Shown: positions 43,582 to 52,366, numbered from the stretch's first letter. The stretch is 64,000 nucleotides of DNA from Halalkalibacter alkaliphilus (GCF_023555415.1 NZ_JAKRYL010000004.1:205346-269345); one strand, 5' to 3'. Notes: generated by a model from the sequence alone, not told the origin. Numbers and translations are program-made.

Positions 43582-45033
43582 ATGAATAAAACATTAAATT
43601 ATTTGCTACAACCCTTAGGAATACAAGGTAACGAAGATATTAACATTACGGGGATTCAACTCGATTCAAGAAAGATAGAAGACGGGAATCTATTTGTTGC
43701 AGTTTCTGGGTATGAATCGGATGGTCACAGATTCATTCATTCTGCCATTGAAAATGGAGCTGCTGCTATTATTGGACAAAAGACACTTAAGGAAACGCTG
43801 TCGGTTCCATATATTCAAGTGCGTGATTCAAGGAAGGCATTATCGATATTGGCAAATTATTTCTATGACATGCCTCACAACAAGCATAAAATGATAGGAA
43901 TTACAGGGACAAATGGAAAAACGACAACCTCATATTTGTTACACCATATATTGAAACATAATGGAAAAACAGCTGCTAGGTTAGGAACGGTTGAATATGT
44001 GATAAATGGGAACATGAGAGAATCCAGATTAACTACGCCAGATGCCATTTTGTTACAACAAATGCTTCACGAAAGCGAAGATGAATATGTCGTTATGGAA
44101 GTTTCATCTCACGGTATCGATCAATATCGGGTACACGGTCCAATGTTCGACTATGCCCTTTTTACAAATTTGAGTCACGAACATTTAGATTATCACAAAA
44201 ACCTTGAGAATTATTATCAAACTAAGAAAAAAATCTTTCGGTGTCTAAAGGATGATGGCAGAGGAATAGTTGGGACATATGGTTCATGGGGAGAGAGATT
44301 ACACGAAGAGTTAGCAGAAGAATTAATTCCTTCCATTTCGTTTGGACATTCAAAAGGTGTTGAATCGATTTCTATAAAATCTTATCAGACTGTTCCTGAA
44401 GTGAATGTAGTGATTGATGACAATGGAAAAGAGTATGTCATCAATATGAAAATCCAAGGTGAACACAACGTTTTTAATGCGATAGGTAGTTACATATGTG
44501 CAAGAGAGATAGGTCTTTCTCCTAAAGAAGTAATAGAGGCATTGGAAGCGTTTGAAGGTGTTCCAGGAAGGTTTGAAACAGTAGTGATACCAAATGGAGC
44601 AAAGGCGTTTATTGATTATGCACATACACCTGCTGGGCTTCAGTACGCGTTAAAAACAGCAAAAGAATGCACAGAACAATATCTATATCATATTTTTGGT
44701 TTTAGGGGGAAAAGAGATTGTACCAAAAGAGAAACAATGGTTAAAATCAGTCAAAACCTAAGTGACTATGTTTTCCTAACATTGGATGATTTGAATGGGA
44801 TGAAAAAAGAACAGATGTTGGCTGAGTTAAGAGAACTAAGCAAGCCATACCAAAATATCGTTGTTATGGACGATCGAACGGAAGCGATCGTATATGTACT
44901 ATCTCTATTAAAAAAAGGCGATGGTATGATCATTACGGGAAAAGGGTCAGAAAATTATCGAGAAGAGTATCGCTATAAAACATGTAATGATAGAGAAACA
45001 ATCTTAAAATGTATTCAAGGCTATAGGATTTAA
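43582..45033 (+). CDS. MurE-type UDP-MurNAc-tripeptide synthetase paralog, 483 aa
   Basis: Mur ligase with three domains: N-terminal UDP-binding (about 20-95, LDSRKIEDGNLFVAVSGYESDG), central ATPase (about 105-320, GITGTNGKTTTSYLL, TTPDAILLQQML, VMEVSSHGI), and C-terminal domain with FEGVPGRFE, IDYAHTPAGLQYAL and FGFRGKRDCTKR. At the place where meso-Dap-adding MurE has DNPR, this protein has LDDLNG, so it probably adds another residue or acts on a different acceptor. It stands alone outside a dcw cluster. GAGGG precedes ATG 43582. Spore, polymer or side-chain ligase roles are possible. Confidence 0.8.
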   Translation: MNKTLNYLLQPLGIQGNEDINITGIQLDSRKIEDGNLFVAVSGYESDGHRFIHSAIENGAAAIIGQKTLKETLSVPYIQVRDSRKALSILANYFYDMPHNKHKMIGITGTNGKTTTSYLLHHILKHNGKTAARLGTVEYVINGNMRESRLTTPDAILLQQMLHESEDEYVVMEVSSHGIDQYRVHGPMFDYALFTNLSHEHLDYHKNLENYYQTKKKIFRCLKDDGRGIVGTYGSWGERLHEELAEELIPSISFGHSKGVESISIKSYQTVPEVNVVIDDNGKEYVINMKIQGEHNVFNAIGSYICAREIGLSPKEVIEALEAFEGVPGRFETVVIPNGAKAFIDYAHTPAGLQYALKTAKECTEQYLYHIFGFRGKRDCTKRETMVKISQNLSDYVFLTLDDLNGMKKEQMLAELRELSKPYQNIVVMDDRTEAIVYVLSLLKKGDGMIITGKGSENYREEYRYKTCNDRETILKCIQGYRI

Positions 45034-45207
45034 ATACTTTATAATAAAGTATGGTATCAGATGAAACATTTACTCTAAATCTACGAATTAGGCAACGGAG
45101 TAAGCAAGTCAAGCGATACAGAGTTTGGAGAAGAGTTTTCACAAAGTAAAAAAGCTAGAAAAAGAGCAGCATGAGAACGAAAGAATAAATAAGATTTATT
45201 AATAAAG
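45034..45207 (+). other. Gap with a possible small-gene remnant
   Basis: A frame ending at about 45174 reads ELGNGVSKSSDTEFGEEFSQ then SKKARKRAA; the TEFGEEF part recalls the protease-cleavage region of small acid-soluble spore proteins, but no start codon is in frame. Too weak to call a gene. Confidence 0.25.
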
Positions 45208-45247
45208 TGGATAACTTAATCGTCTAGATTTGGTTATCCATTTTTAT
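45208..45247 (+). terminator. Rho-independent terminator
   Basis: GGATAAC and GTTATCC around a 16-nt loop, followed by ATTTTTAT. From 45248 to 45784 I see no gene or other clear structure; the stretch is AT-rich. Confidence 0.65.
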
Positions 45248-45784
45248 ATTCTTTTTTTATAGCAAATGACTAAATGACTCAAATAAAAAATTATTATTGT
45301 GTGACTGACAAACAGGAAATGAACAGTTTTCGCCAATTTACAATGAATACTTTTCAATATTTATCCATTTAAGTAATTAATAAACTTGGTAGTAAGACGC
45401 GCACTTTACGTGGAGAGACAAGAGTTACCTCTCTTTAGAAATTTATTTGTTCAAATTTAGTTCGCAAAAAGTGTTCACATAAAAATAACGGTCACATATT
45501 GAACGACTTGATTAATTTTATCCCAATTAAAATCTTTTAATGTTCTTATAGTATATTCGACTTGTAAGCACCTATAGCATATACTATTATTCAACCAAAA
45601 AGCTGTTTTTTAAAAGTTTGAAGTGATAGATTTCAAAATGTTTGTTTAATGTAAGTATTGAATAAAAAAATGTAGGGAAATGAATTTGATGATGTAGGGA
45701 TTGGGTTCAAGTTTTCATTAATTAATTGAAAACTCAATTAAGAGTTTGTTAAGTTGTTATTATTACTAGATATTTTTTTATAAT

Positions 45785-45807
45785 ATAAAAAGCCATCAGT
45801 GATGGCT
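45785..45807 (-). terminator. Terminator overlapping the diguanylate cyclase stop
   Basis: On the minus strand AAGCCATCA / TGATGGCTT followed by TTTATAT. The stem includes the TGA stop at 45798-45796. Confidence 0.8.
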
Positions 45808-46632
45808 TAATGTAATTTTGTTGCGACCGTTCTTTTTAGATTGATACAATGCTTGGTCTGCTTTATCATATAACTCATGTATAGTTTCTCCAGTATATTT
45901 GGCTATTCCCAAACTAATAGTTACAGATATCTTTTTTCCTTTGTAGATAAAATCCGTTGTTTCAACAGCTTGACGAATTCGATCGGCAATTAAATGACAC
46001 TCTTCGGTAGTTGTCTCAGGTATAAGAATTGCAAACTCTTCTCCTCCCATTCTGACCAACCCATCAGAACCTCGTAAGTTATTTTGTATAGTTTTAGCCA
46101 GAATTTTAAGCACCTCATCACCAAACGTATGTCCGTAGGAATCATTAACTTTCTTGAAAAAGTCAATATCCAAAATAATTAAATGAAAAGGTGTTCCTGT
46201 TCGTTCGCTCAAAGGAATTGCCTTTTCCATATATAAGTCAAAATATCTTCTATTATAAACCTCTGTGAGCTGGTCAATTAATGTTAATTCTTGAATTGCT
46301 TTAAGCCTTTTAGTATTTTGAATTACATAAAATGCAATAGTAAATAAAATAACCCATTTGATTAAAGAGCCTAAGATGAGTGAAGATAAATCTGTTTGAT
46401 ATAACCCTCTTTCGAGAATTTCCACTGTATATTTGATAATACTAAAAATTAAAGTTGTGAAAATAGTTGTTTTCCAACTCGGAAAAGCAATAATAGTTCC
46501 CATAGCTGGCAGGATTAAAAGTGACCAAATAACGGGATAATCATTAGTGTTAACAAAGTAAACCTCAAGGATAATAGGTAAAAGCGTTGTAAGTACAATA
46601 AAAATAATTATAATTCTTTTTTGTATATTCAA
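45796..46632 (-). CDS. Membrane diguanylate cyclase (GGDEF), 278 aa
   Basis: Makes cyclic di-GMP from two GTP. About five hydrophobic helices in the first 110 residues, then a GGDEF domain: LTLIDQLTEVYNRRYFD, LIILDIDFFKKVNDSYGH, and the active-site motif as GGEEF (VRMGGEEFAILIPE). An RxxD inhibitory site is not evident in the expected position before the motif. TTG 46632 is preferred: GAGGGGAAG lies six bases upstream, while the apparent upstream extension (MMAGLPRG) is the 3' end of the riboswitch. c-di-GMP would feed back on its own synthesis. Confidence 0.9.
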   Translation of the reverse strand: MNIQKRIIIIFIVLTTLLPIILEVYFVNTNDYPVIWSLLILPAMGTIIAFPSWKTTIFTTLIFSIIKYTVEILERGLYQTDLSSLILGSLIKWVILFTIAFYVIQNTKRLKAIQELTLIDQLTEVYNRRYFDLYMEKAIPLSERTGTPFHLIILDIDFFKKVNDSYGHTFGDEVLKILAKTIQNNLRGSDGLVRMGGEEFAILIPETTTEECHLIADRIRQAVETTDFIYKGKKISVTISLGIAKYTGETIHELYDKADQALYQSKKNGRNKITLSHH

Positions 46633-46644
46633 GGAAACTTCCCC

Positions 46645-46725
46645 TCTCGGTAGCCCAGCCATCATAGCAAAAATGCTTTAGACCTGTGGTTTTGCGTCAC
46701 TGCATTTCTACAGTTTTGCCTTTTC
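46645..46725 (-). promoter_or_regulatory. c-di-GMP-I (GEMM) riboswitch
   Basis: On the minus strand: GGCAAAACTGTAGAAATGCA, then GACGCAAAACCACAGGTCTA, AAGC, and ATGATGGCTGGGCTACCG. The GGCAAA, GACGCAAA, conserved ATGG-x-GGG and CTACCG blocks are in GEMM-I order and spacing. The 3' edge runs into the ribosome-binding site of the diguanylate cyclase, so translation control is plausible. Confidence 0.9.
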
Positions 46726-47223
46726 TATAGGACAAATGTATCGAAAATTAATCTTAACATAAGCGTAAAATAAGACAATAAGCACATTTTAACAACTAAG
46801 GAAATCAATATTGCAAACAGAATCCGATTAGTATTTTATTTGGTCATTAGAAAGCAAGAATTTGAAATATTAATGATGTACTATGGGTTCATGAATTAAA
46901 AGGAGAAGATTAAGGGGATAGAGATGAATATATAAGCAAAACTTCTAATCGATTGATATTTATAGATACAAAAGAAGTTATAAAGTTCAAGTTAGCAACA
47001 GATATAAGAGGTATTTACTAAAAGTCTCATTACTATTAATGTATTAAATTCCTTCTACTTTTATAATAAATGTAACATCGATCTTCCGATTCCGACCCCA
47101 AAAACTAGTGTTCGATAAACCTGCAATCGTGTCATGCTTAAGCTAATTCAATGCAGATAAGATTTTCGGAACTCTCAATCTGACGCGGTTTCTTCTTATA
47201 TTAGCCTTTGATTTGTTCGAGCT
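46726..47223. other. Gene-poor stretch with coding debris
   Basis: AT-rich. A frame ending near 47021 reads SKTSNRLIFIDTKEVIKFKL then ATDIRGIY without a start codon, so it may be a regulator remnant. No intact gene seen. Confidence 0.3.
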
Positions 47224-47283
47224 TCACTTATTAGTTTTACTCCTAGAGTATTTTCTAACTCTTTTTTGTTCGTGTTTTGCCAT
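47224..47283 (-). pseudogene. Start of a lost gene, possibly an integrase
   Basis: A strong GGGAGG site precedes ATG 47283; MAKHEQKRVRKYSRSKTNK then stops at TGA. The basic N-terminus and location next to an attachment site fit a truncated tyrosine integrase, but the piece is too short to be sure. Confidence 0.25.
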
Positions 47284-47360
47284 AAAAAAACCTCCCACAT
47301 TTTGTATGTAGAAGGATACAGATTGAATAAATATGTAGACGAACCCAAGCGGTCTTCCCT

Positions 47361-47429
47361 AAACGGTCTGCCACGGTTTCACCTAAAATCCAACCGAGAC
47401 CGTTTGATACCTAAAACCCTTGAAACCGT
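47361..47429. repeat. Interlocked inverted repeats beside the attachment site
   Basis: AAACGGTCT (47361) pairs with AGACCGTTT (47397), and ACGGTTTCA (47373) with TGAAACCGT (47421). The two dyads interleave and cannot form at once. Likely protein-binding arms near the recombination site. Confidence 0.5.
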
Positions 47430-47442
47430 AAAAACCCTAATT

Positions 47443-47507
47443 TGGCGGGACTGTGTAGGAATCGAACCTACCGGAGACGGCACGCGCCTCCCAAGCGGTT
47501 TTGAAGT
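47443..47507 (-). tRNA. selC': 3' half of tRNA-Sec (anticodon UCA), likely attachment site
   Basis: On the minus strand from 47507: anticodon loop CTTCAAA (anticodon TCA), 3' anticodon strand ACCGC, a long variable arm (GGGAGGCGCGTGCCGTCTCC), T arm GTAGG-TTCGATT-CCTAC, acceptor strand ACAGTCCC, G and encoded CCA ending at 47443. Upstream of the anticodon loop the matching strand (GCGGT), D arm and 5' acceptor strand are absent, so only the 3' half is here. Breaks in the anticodon loop are typical of tyrosine-integrase attachment sites; the complete selC would lie at the other end of the element. Confidence 0.75.
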
Positions 47508-47613
47508 TCTTGGTGGTATATATTTTGTAGTACTATGAAGTGCTGTAAGGTGCTATGTAATAAGGTTTGTGTGATATAGAATCTTACGTAGTATCAATAA
47601 ATTTTTAGAAATG

Positions 47614-47632
47614 GGCACCAAACTTGGCACCA
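47614..47632. repeat. GGCACCA direct repeats
   Basis: GGCACCA at 47614 and 47626, 12 bp apart. Such short repeats beside an attachment site are candidate integrase arm sites. Together with the adjoining AT-rich DNA they fill 47508-47760. Confidence 0.35.
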
Positions 47633-47760
47633 GATATGTTCAAAAATATGACTTGAAGTTCTAATTATTTTTTTTTATAATTATTTGTTCCTAACACTAT
47701 AGAGAGCTAAAATAGACTGTCCTTTGTGACATCTTAAAGAGCTTAGGATAGACTAAAATA

Positions 47761-48021
47761 ATGATTGGTAAGAAACAATTGAAAGAGTACTCAAAAGACA
47801 TTCATTTTGTGCGATTATATATGAGAGAACTAAATTATAAAGAAGATTTTGATGATGTAGTTGTTAATCTTTTCACAAGATTCGGATCAAAGGAAACTGG
47901 TGTACCTATTGTAGGTACCGTATATACAGATTTTTTAGGAAAAGAACGAACAGATGGAGATACCTATTTAAAAATGATGGAATCAAATATTAATATGATT
48001 ATTGATGGTTTAAGTCAGTAA
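47761..48021 (+). CDS. Hypothetical protein, 86 aa
   Basis: Short acidic/basic soluble protein (MIGKKQLKEYSKDIHFVRLY...IDGLSQ) that I do not recognise. ATG 47761 has only a weak AGGA upstream. A strong terminator follows, which supports expression. It is the first open frame to the right of the tRNA-Sec fragment. Confidence 0.55.
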   Translation: MIGKKQLKEYSKDIHFVRLYMRELNYKEDFDDVVVNLFTRFGSKETGVPIVGTVYTDFLGKERTDGDTYLKMMESNINMIIDGLSQ

Positions 48022-48035
48022 TTGATTTATTCTTT

Positions 48036-48083
48036 AAAGAAAACACACCATACCTACAAATAAGGGATGGTGTGTTTTCTTAT
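48036..48083 (+). terminator. Rho-independent terminator
   Basis: AAGAAAACACACCAT and ATGGTGTGTTTTCTT are perfect 15-bp arms. Confidence 0.88.
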
Positions 48084-48230
48084 GATTAATGTTCAGTAGT
48101 TTATATCTTTTGGGTTACGTAAATAGCTAAATTTCACAAAATATACCTTAAAAATTATTACGACTTCTTCACACTTTCTTTAAATTTCAATCCTATTCTA
48201 TTAATAGTCATTGAAATGAGGTGTTAATAA

Positions 48231-48581
48231 ATGATAAAAAGTTGCAATATTAAAGAAAGAGTTAATGAACTAGTTGATAGTAAATTAACGTGTAGTCTTA
48301 AGCATAAGCAGCACATTACTATTCCGAGTGCAATTAGGAGGAGGTTGAATATCTTACCTGGAGAAGAGGTTGCGATAGGGTTAAAAGGTGGCTCAAAAGA
48401 TCTTATTATTAAAAAATACTCGGATCATTCTCTTGATAATAAAATGATAGTTAGTGATAGAGGCTCAATTCGTATTCCTACAGAATTAACAAGAGTTTTG
48501 GGCCTATGTAGAGGTGATGTATTTCACATTTATTTATTAAAAAATGATGATTGTATCCTTCTAAAAAAGGAAAATTTATAG
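48231..48581 (+). CDS. Tandem AbrB-like DNA-binding protein, 116 aa
   Basis: Two SpoVT/AbrB swapped-hairpin halves in one chain: HKQHITIPSAIRRRLNILPGEEVAI (about 25-60) and SDRGSIRIPTELTRVLGLCRGDVFHI (about 75-105). Usual AbrB proteins have one such half and dimerise, so this may be a pseudo-dimer. Probably a transcription regulator. GAGGTG precedes ATG 48231. The MCO gene follows 160 bp downstream in the same direction. Confidence 0.75.
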   Translation: MIKSCNIKERVNELVDSKLTCSLKHKQHITIPSAIRRRLNILPGEEVAIGLKGGSKDLIIKKYSDHSLDNKMIVSDRGSIRIPTELTRVLGLCRGDVFHIYLLKNDDCILLKKENL

Positions 48582-48741
48582 ACGTAATTTAAATTTCTTG
48601 TTTATTTTTTCAGAGGAAAAGTGTGACGTTTTTATGAAAATGATGTTTAAGTTCATTTCTTCATAAATTCTATATACTTTTTTTTTAGACTTATATTTGA
48701 AAGCTAATCAAACATTATTTTTGGAAAAGGGGAAATTAACA

Positions 48742-50325
48742 TTGAAAAAATCATACGGTTTAGCTGGAATAGCTCTGGTATTGTCATTCGTTATAGCCGG
48801 CTGTTCAAATGATGCAGTTGATCATTCTGCGATGGGACATGGTGAGCCTCAGCAGGAAGAACAAACACAGGATGTGACTTCAGAAGTAGATGGAAAGAGA
48901 GTTTTTGATCTAAATGTGACAGAAACTCACTGGATGTTCAATGATGAGATCATGGATGATGCATGGACATATAATGGTAGTTTACCTGGTCAAGAAATTA
49001 GAGTTCTAGAAGGCGATAGTGTAGTAGTAAATGTGACCAATTCACTAGATGAACCCACTGCTCTCCATTTACACGGATTTCCGGTTCCAAATGAAATGGA
49101 TGGTGTTCCTGGTGTAACACAAAATGCAATCATGCCTGGAGAAACATTTACTTATGAGTATCAGGCTGATGTGCCGGGGACATATTGGTATCATTCCCAT
49201 CAAGATGGTGCTAGACAAGTTGGCAAAGGTCTTTACGGTGTCTTTATTGTTGAGCCTAAAGACGGGGAATCTTATGATCTGGATGAAGTGGTCGTAATTG
49301 ATGAATGGTCCTCTATGGGAATGGGAGACATGGATCACAGCGGTATGGATCATGGTGCTATGGATCACGGTAATATGGACCATGGAAGCATGAATCATGG
49401 AGATATGGATCACGAAGAAATGGACCATGGCAATATGAGTAGTGATAGTAATGGGTTAAGTCATGCTGAAATGATGAATGAAATGTATGATACTATGATT
49501 ATTAATGGAAAAGCCACTCCGCAAATAGAGTCAATTCAAGTTGAAGAAGGAAATAAAATGAAACTTCGTTTTCTGAATGCAGGGCTCTTTACTCAAGTTG
49601 TTTCGATTCCAGGGCACTCTTTTCAAATCACAAATTATGATGGCCAGCCTGTTAATGAACCTGAATGGTTAAACGATACAGCATTTCGTATAGCACCTGC
49701 TGAACGCTATGATGTTGTAATAGATCTAGACAATCCAGGGGCATGGGGTATACAGGTTTTCGCTGAAGAGAACCGAGAGAATTTACAGTCTTTAATACCT
49801 ATTATTTATAATGATTATGAAGATAATGATCTTCAAACGACGGAATCGATTTCTTCATTTTTTGACTTTACTACCTACGGAGAAGCAGTTGATGTAAATC
49901 TACCTGAAATCACAAAAGAGTTCGATATGAATCTTGGAACAAATGATGGTGGCGAGACGTTTACAATTAATGATAAATTGTTTCCAGACCATGAGAGCTA
50001 TGAAGTTGAAGAAGGAGACGTGGTGAAATTTACAATTGTAAATGACACGGATGTTGACCACCCAATGCATTTACATGGAGAATTTTTCAATGTTATCTCT
50101 AAGGACGGAGTATCTATCTCTGGATCACCAATCTTAAAAGATACATTGAATGTCAGACCAGGGGAAACATATGAAATTGTCTTTGAAGCAAAGAACCCAG
50201 GGATTTGGATGTTCCATTGCCATGAATTTCACCATGCCAATGCAGGAATGATGGCGGAAGTCCGTTATAAAGGTTTTGAACCAAGCTTTTCAATAGATCC
50301 TAACATCCCGAATAAACCTGAGTAA
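48742..50325 (+). CDS. Multicopper oxidase lipoprotein with Met/His-rich insert, 527 aa
   Basis: CueO/CopA-type laccase-like oxidase, anchored by lipobox IAGC (Cys21). Copper ligands are all present: ALHLHGF, YWYHSHQDG, HPMHLHGEFF and MFHCHEFHHANAGMM (type 1, 2 and 3 sites). Between the first two cupredoxin domains (about 190-235) lies a run of about nine (M/D)-D/N-H-(G/E) units (MDHGAMDHGNMDHGS...), likely binding Cu(I). Expected to oxidise Cu(I) outside the membrane. Start TTG 48742 follows AAAGGGGA; a TTG at 48697 lies in frame. The gene heads the metal/redox cluster. Confidence 0.9.
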   Translation: MKKSYGLAGIALVLSFVIAGCSNDAVDHSAMGHGEPQQEEQTQDVTSEVDGKRVFDLNVTETHWMFNDEIMDDAWTYNGSLPGQEIRVLEGDSVVVNVTNSLDEPTALHLHGFPVPNEMDGVPGVTQNAIMPGETFTYEYQADVPGTYWYHSHQDGARQVGKGLYGVFIVEPKDGESYDLDEVVVIDEWSSMGMGDMDHSGMDHGAMDHGNMDHGSMNHGDMDHEEMDHGNMSSDSNGLSHAEMMNEMYDTMIINGKATPQIESIQVEEGNKMKLRFLNAGLFTQVVSIPGHSFQITNYDGQPVNEPEWLNDTAFRIAPAERYDVVIDLDNPGAWGIQVFAEENRENLQSLIPIIYNDYEDNDLQTTESISSFFDFTTYGEAVDVNLPEITKEFDMNLGTNDGGETFTINDKLFPDHESYEVEEGDVVKFTIVNDTDVDHPMHLHGEFFNVISKDGVSISGSPILKDTLNVRPGETYEIVFEAKNPGIWMFHCHEFHHANAGMMAEVRYKGFEPSFSIDPNIPNKPE

Positions 50326-50340
50326 TTTCATAGAAAATAT

Positions 50341-50384
50341 AAACAAACATGACTCCTATATATGAGTCATGTTTGTTTTGTTTT
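50341..50384 (+). terminator. Rho-independent terminator
   Basis: AAACAAACATGACTC and GAGTCATGTTTGTTT are perfect arms followed by TGTTTT. Confidence 0.9.
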
Positions 50385-50520
50385 AATGACTCAGTATTTT
50401 TTGCGTATTTTGACTGTTTCGTTTCATCAAACTTATATAATTCTCATTGATCGTAATATCTCAGAAGGAGCTACTGCACGGTTGTGTAAGAATAATGTCG
50501 GCACCAATTTCTGTATCATT

Positions 50521-50665
50521 TCAATAACCTTATCGTGAAAATTTGTTTGACAAAAAGATGAGTAAGCTTCAGAGACTCACCTTCCATTATTTCAGTCATT
50601 TGTCTAGCTGTAGGTTCAAATGAATGAGCATCAACGCCTACAGTGTTTTTTGAAAAGGTAAGATC
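50521..50665 (-). pseudogene. Remnant of a zinc/metal ABC transporter binding protein (ZnuA-like)
   Basis: On the minus strand the frame reads DLTFSKNTVGVDAHSFEPTA then RQMTEIMEGESLKLTHLF before breaking down. VGVDAHSFEPTARQMTEI matches the metal-binding loop (VGxDxHxFEPT) of ZnuA/AdcA-type solute-binding proteins. No start, and both ends lost. The rest of 50385-50866 shows no intact gene. Confidence 0.5.
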
Positions 50666-50866
50666 TTAGTTTATTATCTTCATATTTTCTCCACATTTAT
50701 CTCCTATTGTTATATCAAATGCAAGCAGTTTTCAATCAGGGAAGTAGAATTCTATTAATAGTGCAACTAGTAATATTTTCTCTCTATAAATAATGGTAGT
50801 TAGTGTAACTTAATATAAATGGACTGGTTACCCCTTTATAAATGTGTGGGCTATAGGAGGAGTAAT

Positions 50867-51577
50867 GTGAGAATAATATTAGTACTGATATTCATTTTTA
50901 TTACTTTGGCTGGATGTCAACAACCAGATATCAAAGACGTTCAATATATTTACGAAAACAGTTATATAAAAGTGGTAATAGATGAAATCGAGGAAGTAGA
51001 GAATGGTTTTTTCTTAACAGTAACGCTGGAAAGTATTACAGAGGGCGGAATTAACAAAAATGATTATGCTGTTGCTTTTCCAAGTCAGATCATTTTAGCT
51101 AATGGTCATGAATTTTACAAAATTAATGAGGAGCAAAAAACAGAGTTCGTTAATGATGAGAAAGTGATGATACGCGAGTTCTATTTAAGTGAAAGTGAAA
51201 ACCAAAAATTAGCAGGATTCCTATCTTTTTCGTTATACGTTAAGCCAACTTTAAATAAAAAATTAGTTACCTTTGAAATAGATGGGAATAGAAATAATGT
51301 TATGAGTGACGGAATTATACTAACAAATATAGATATAAAGGATAACTATTTAAGGTTAAATTTAAATGATGTACATCCAACAAAAGGAATAGGGGTAACG
51401 ATAGAGCTTGAAGGAGAGAGGATTTATCCATTGGTGTCTAAAACTGAACAAAATCTAAATACGATAAAAGGTGAATATGAGTTCGCTCAACCACTACCTG
51501 AGACTATTGTATTAATGGTTTCAAGAGCAAATTTGTCAGAAACGATATGGGAACTTCCTTTTACAATAGAATTTTAA
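50867..51577 (+). CDS. Hypothetical lipoprotein, 236 aa
   Basis: Signal peptide with lipobox LAGC (Cys17), then a beta-rich two-lobed extracytoplasmic part (NGFFLTVTLESITEGG..., DNYLRLNLNDVHPTKGIGVT...). No family recognised. GTG 50867 has GGAGGAG upstream; the frame opens earlier without a site. It precedes the response regulator by 72 bp and may serve as an extracytoplasmic partner of the kinase. Confidence 0.65.
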   Translation: MRIILVLIFIFITLAGCQQPDIKDVQYIYENSYIKVVIDEIEEVENGFFLTVTLESITEGGINKNDYAVAFPSQIILANGHEFYKINEEQKTEFVNDEKVMIREFYLSESENQKLAGFLSFSLYVKPTLNKKLVTFEIDGNRNNVMSDGIILTNIDIKDNYLRLNLNDVHPTKGIGVTIELEGERIYPLVSKTEQNLNTIKGEYEFAQPLPETIVLMVSRANLSETIWELPFTIEF

Positions 51578-51649
51578 CATTAATATGATAACATGCTTTT
51601 CATAATTTTTACCATTTCGTTTCAAATTAAATACTAAGGGGTTAATCAT

Positions 51650-52348
51650 ATGATTGAAAACAAAACTATTTTAATTGTTGATGATGAGTTTCAAATGCGA
51701 ACTCTTTTATCGATATATTTGAAGGATGAGGGATTTGTTCTATTTGAGGCTTCGACGGGTAAGGAAGCTATTACAAAGATTCGGAATAACCCAGATAATT
51801 ATGATCTGATTATACTAGATATTATGATGCCAGATCTTGATGGTTTTGAAGTATGTAAAATCGTAAGAGAGTATTCAACAATTCCGATACTAATGCTCTC
51901 AGCTAGAAAGGCATTAGAAGATCGAGTAGATGGGTTAAATTTAGGAGCAGATGATTACCTTACAAAACCATTTGAGCCAGAAGAGTTAATAGCTCGTGTA
52001 AAAGCATTGCTAAGAAGAGTAACCACAATTGAGGCAAAGAAAGACGAGGTGAAGTTAGCATTTGAAGATGGATTATCCATTTATTATGAAAATAGAAGTG
52101 TCTATGTGAACAATGAATTGGTTGAATTAACAGCAAAAGAGTTCGAGCTTTTATATAAGATCGCTTTAAATCCACAACGAGTATATACGAGAGACGACTT
52201 GCTTTATTTAATCTGGGGAGAGGATTATGTAGGAGCACAAAGAACTGTAGACTCTCATATCAAAAATATACGATCAAAACTTTATGCTGCTGGACTAAAA
52301 AATAATCGAATAATAACTGTATGGGGTGTTGGATACAAATTTGTATAA
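51650..52348 (+). CDS. OmpR-family response regulator, 232 aa
   Basis: Receiver domain (about 5-118) with VDDE acidic pair, phospho-accepting Asp in LIILDIMMPDLDG (about residue 53), and switch Lys in YLTKPFEPEEL; C-terminal winged helix with LTAKEFELLYKIALNPQRVYTRDDLLYLIWG and GAQRTVDSHIKNIRSKL. Partner kinase gene follows after 18 bp. Targets unknown; the neighbouring redox genes are the obvious candidates. Confidence 0.92.
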   Translation: MIENKTILIVDDEFQMRTLLSIYLKDEGFVLFEASTGKEAITKIRNNPDNYDLIILDIMMPDLDGFEVCKIVREYSTIPILMLSARKALEDRVDGLNLGADDYLTKPFEPEELIARVKALLRRVTTIEAKKDEVKLAFEDGLSIYYENRSVYVNNELVELTAKEFELLYKIALNPQRVYTRDDLLYLIWGEDYVGAQRTVDSHIKNIRSKLYAAGLKNNRIITVWGVGYKFV

Positions 52349-52366
52349 AAAGAGATGGGATAACTT

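Noticed and set aside
47266..47538. 90-codon plus-strand frame
   Set aside because: It is antisense to the tRNA-Sec fragment and the interlocked repeats; the protein reading is an artefact.
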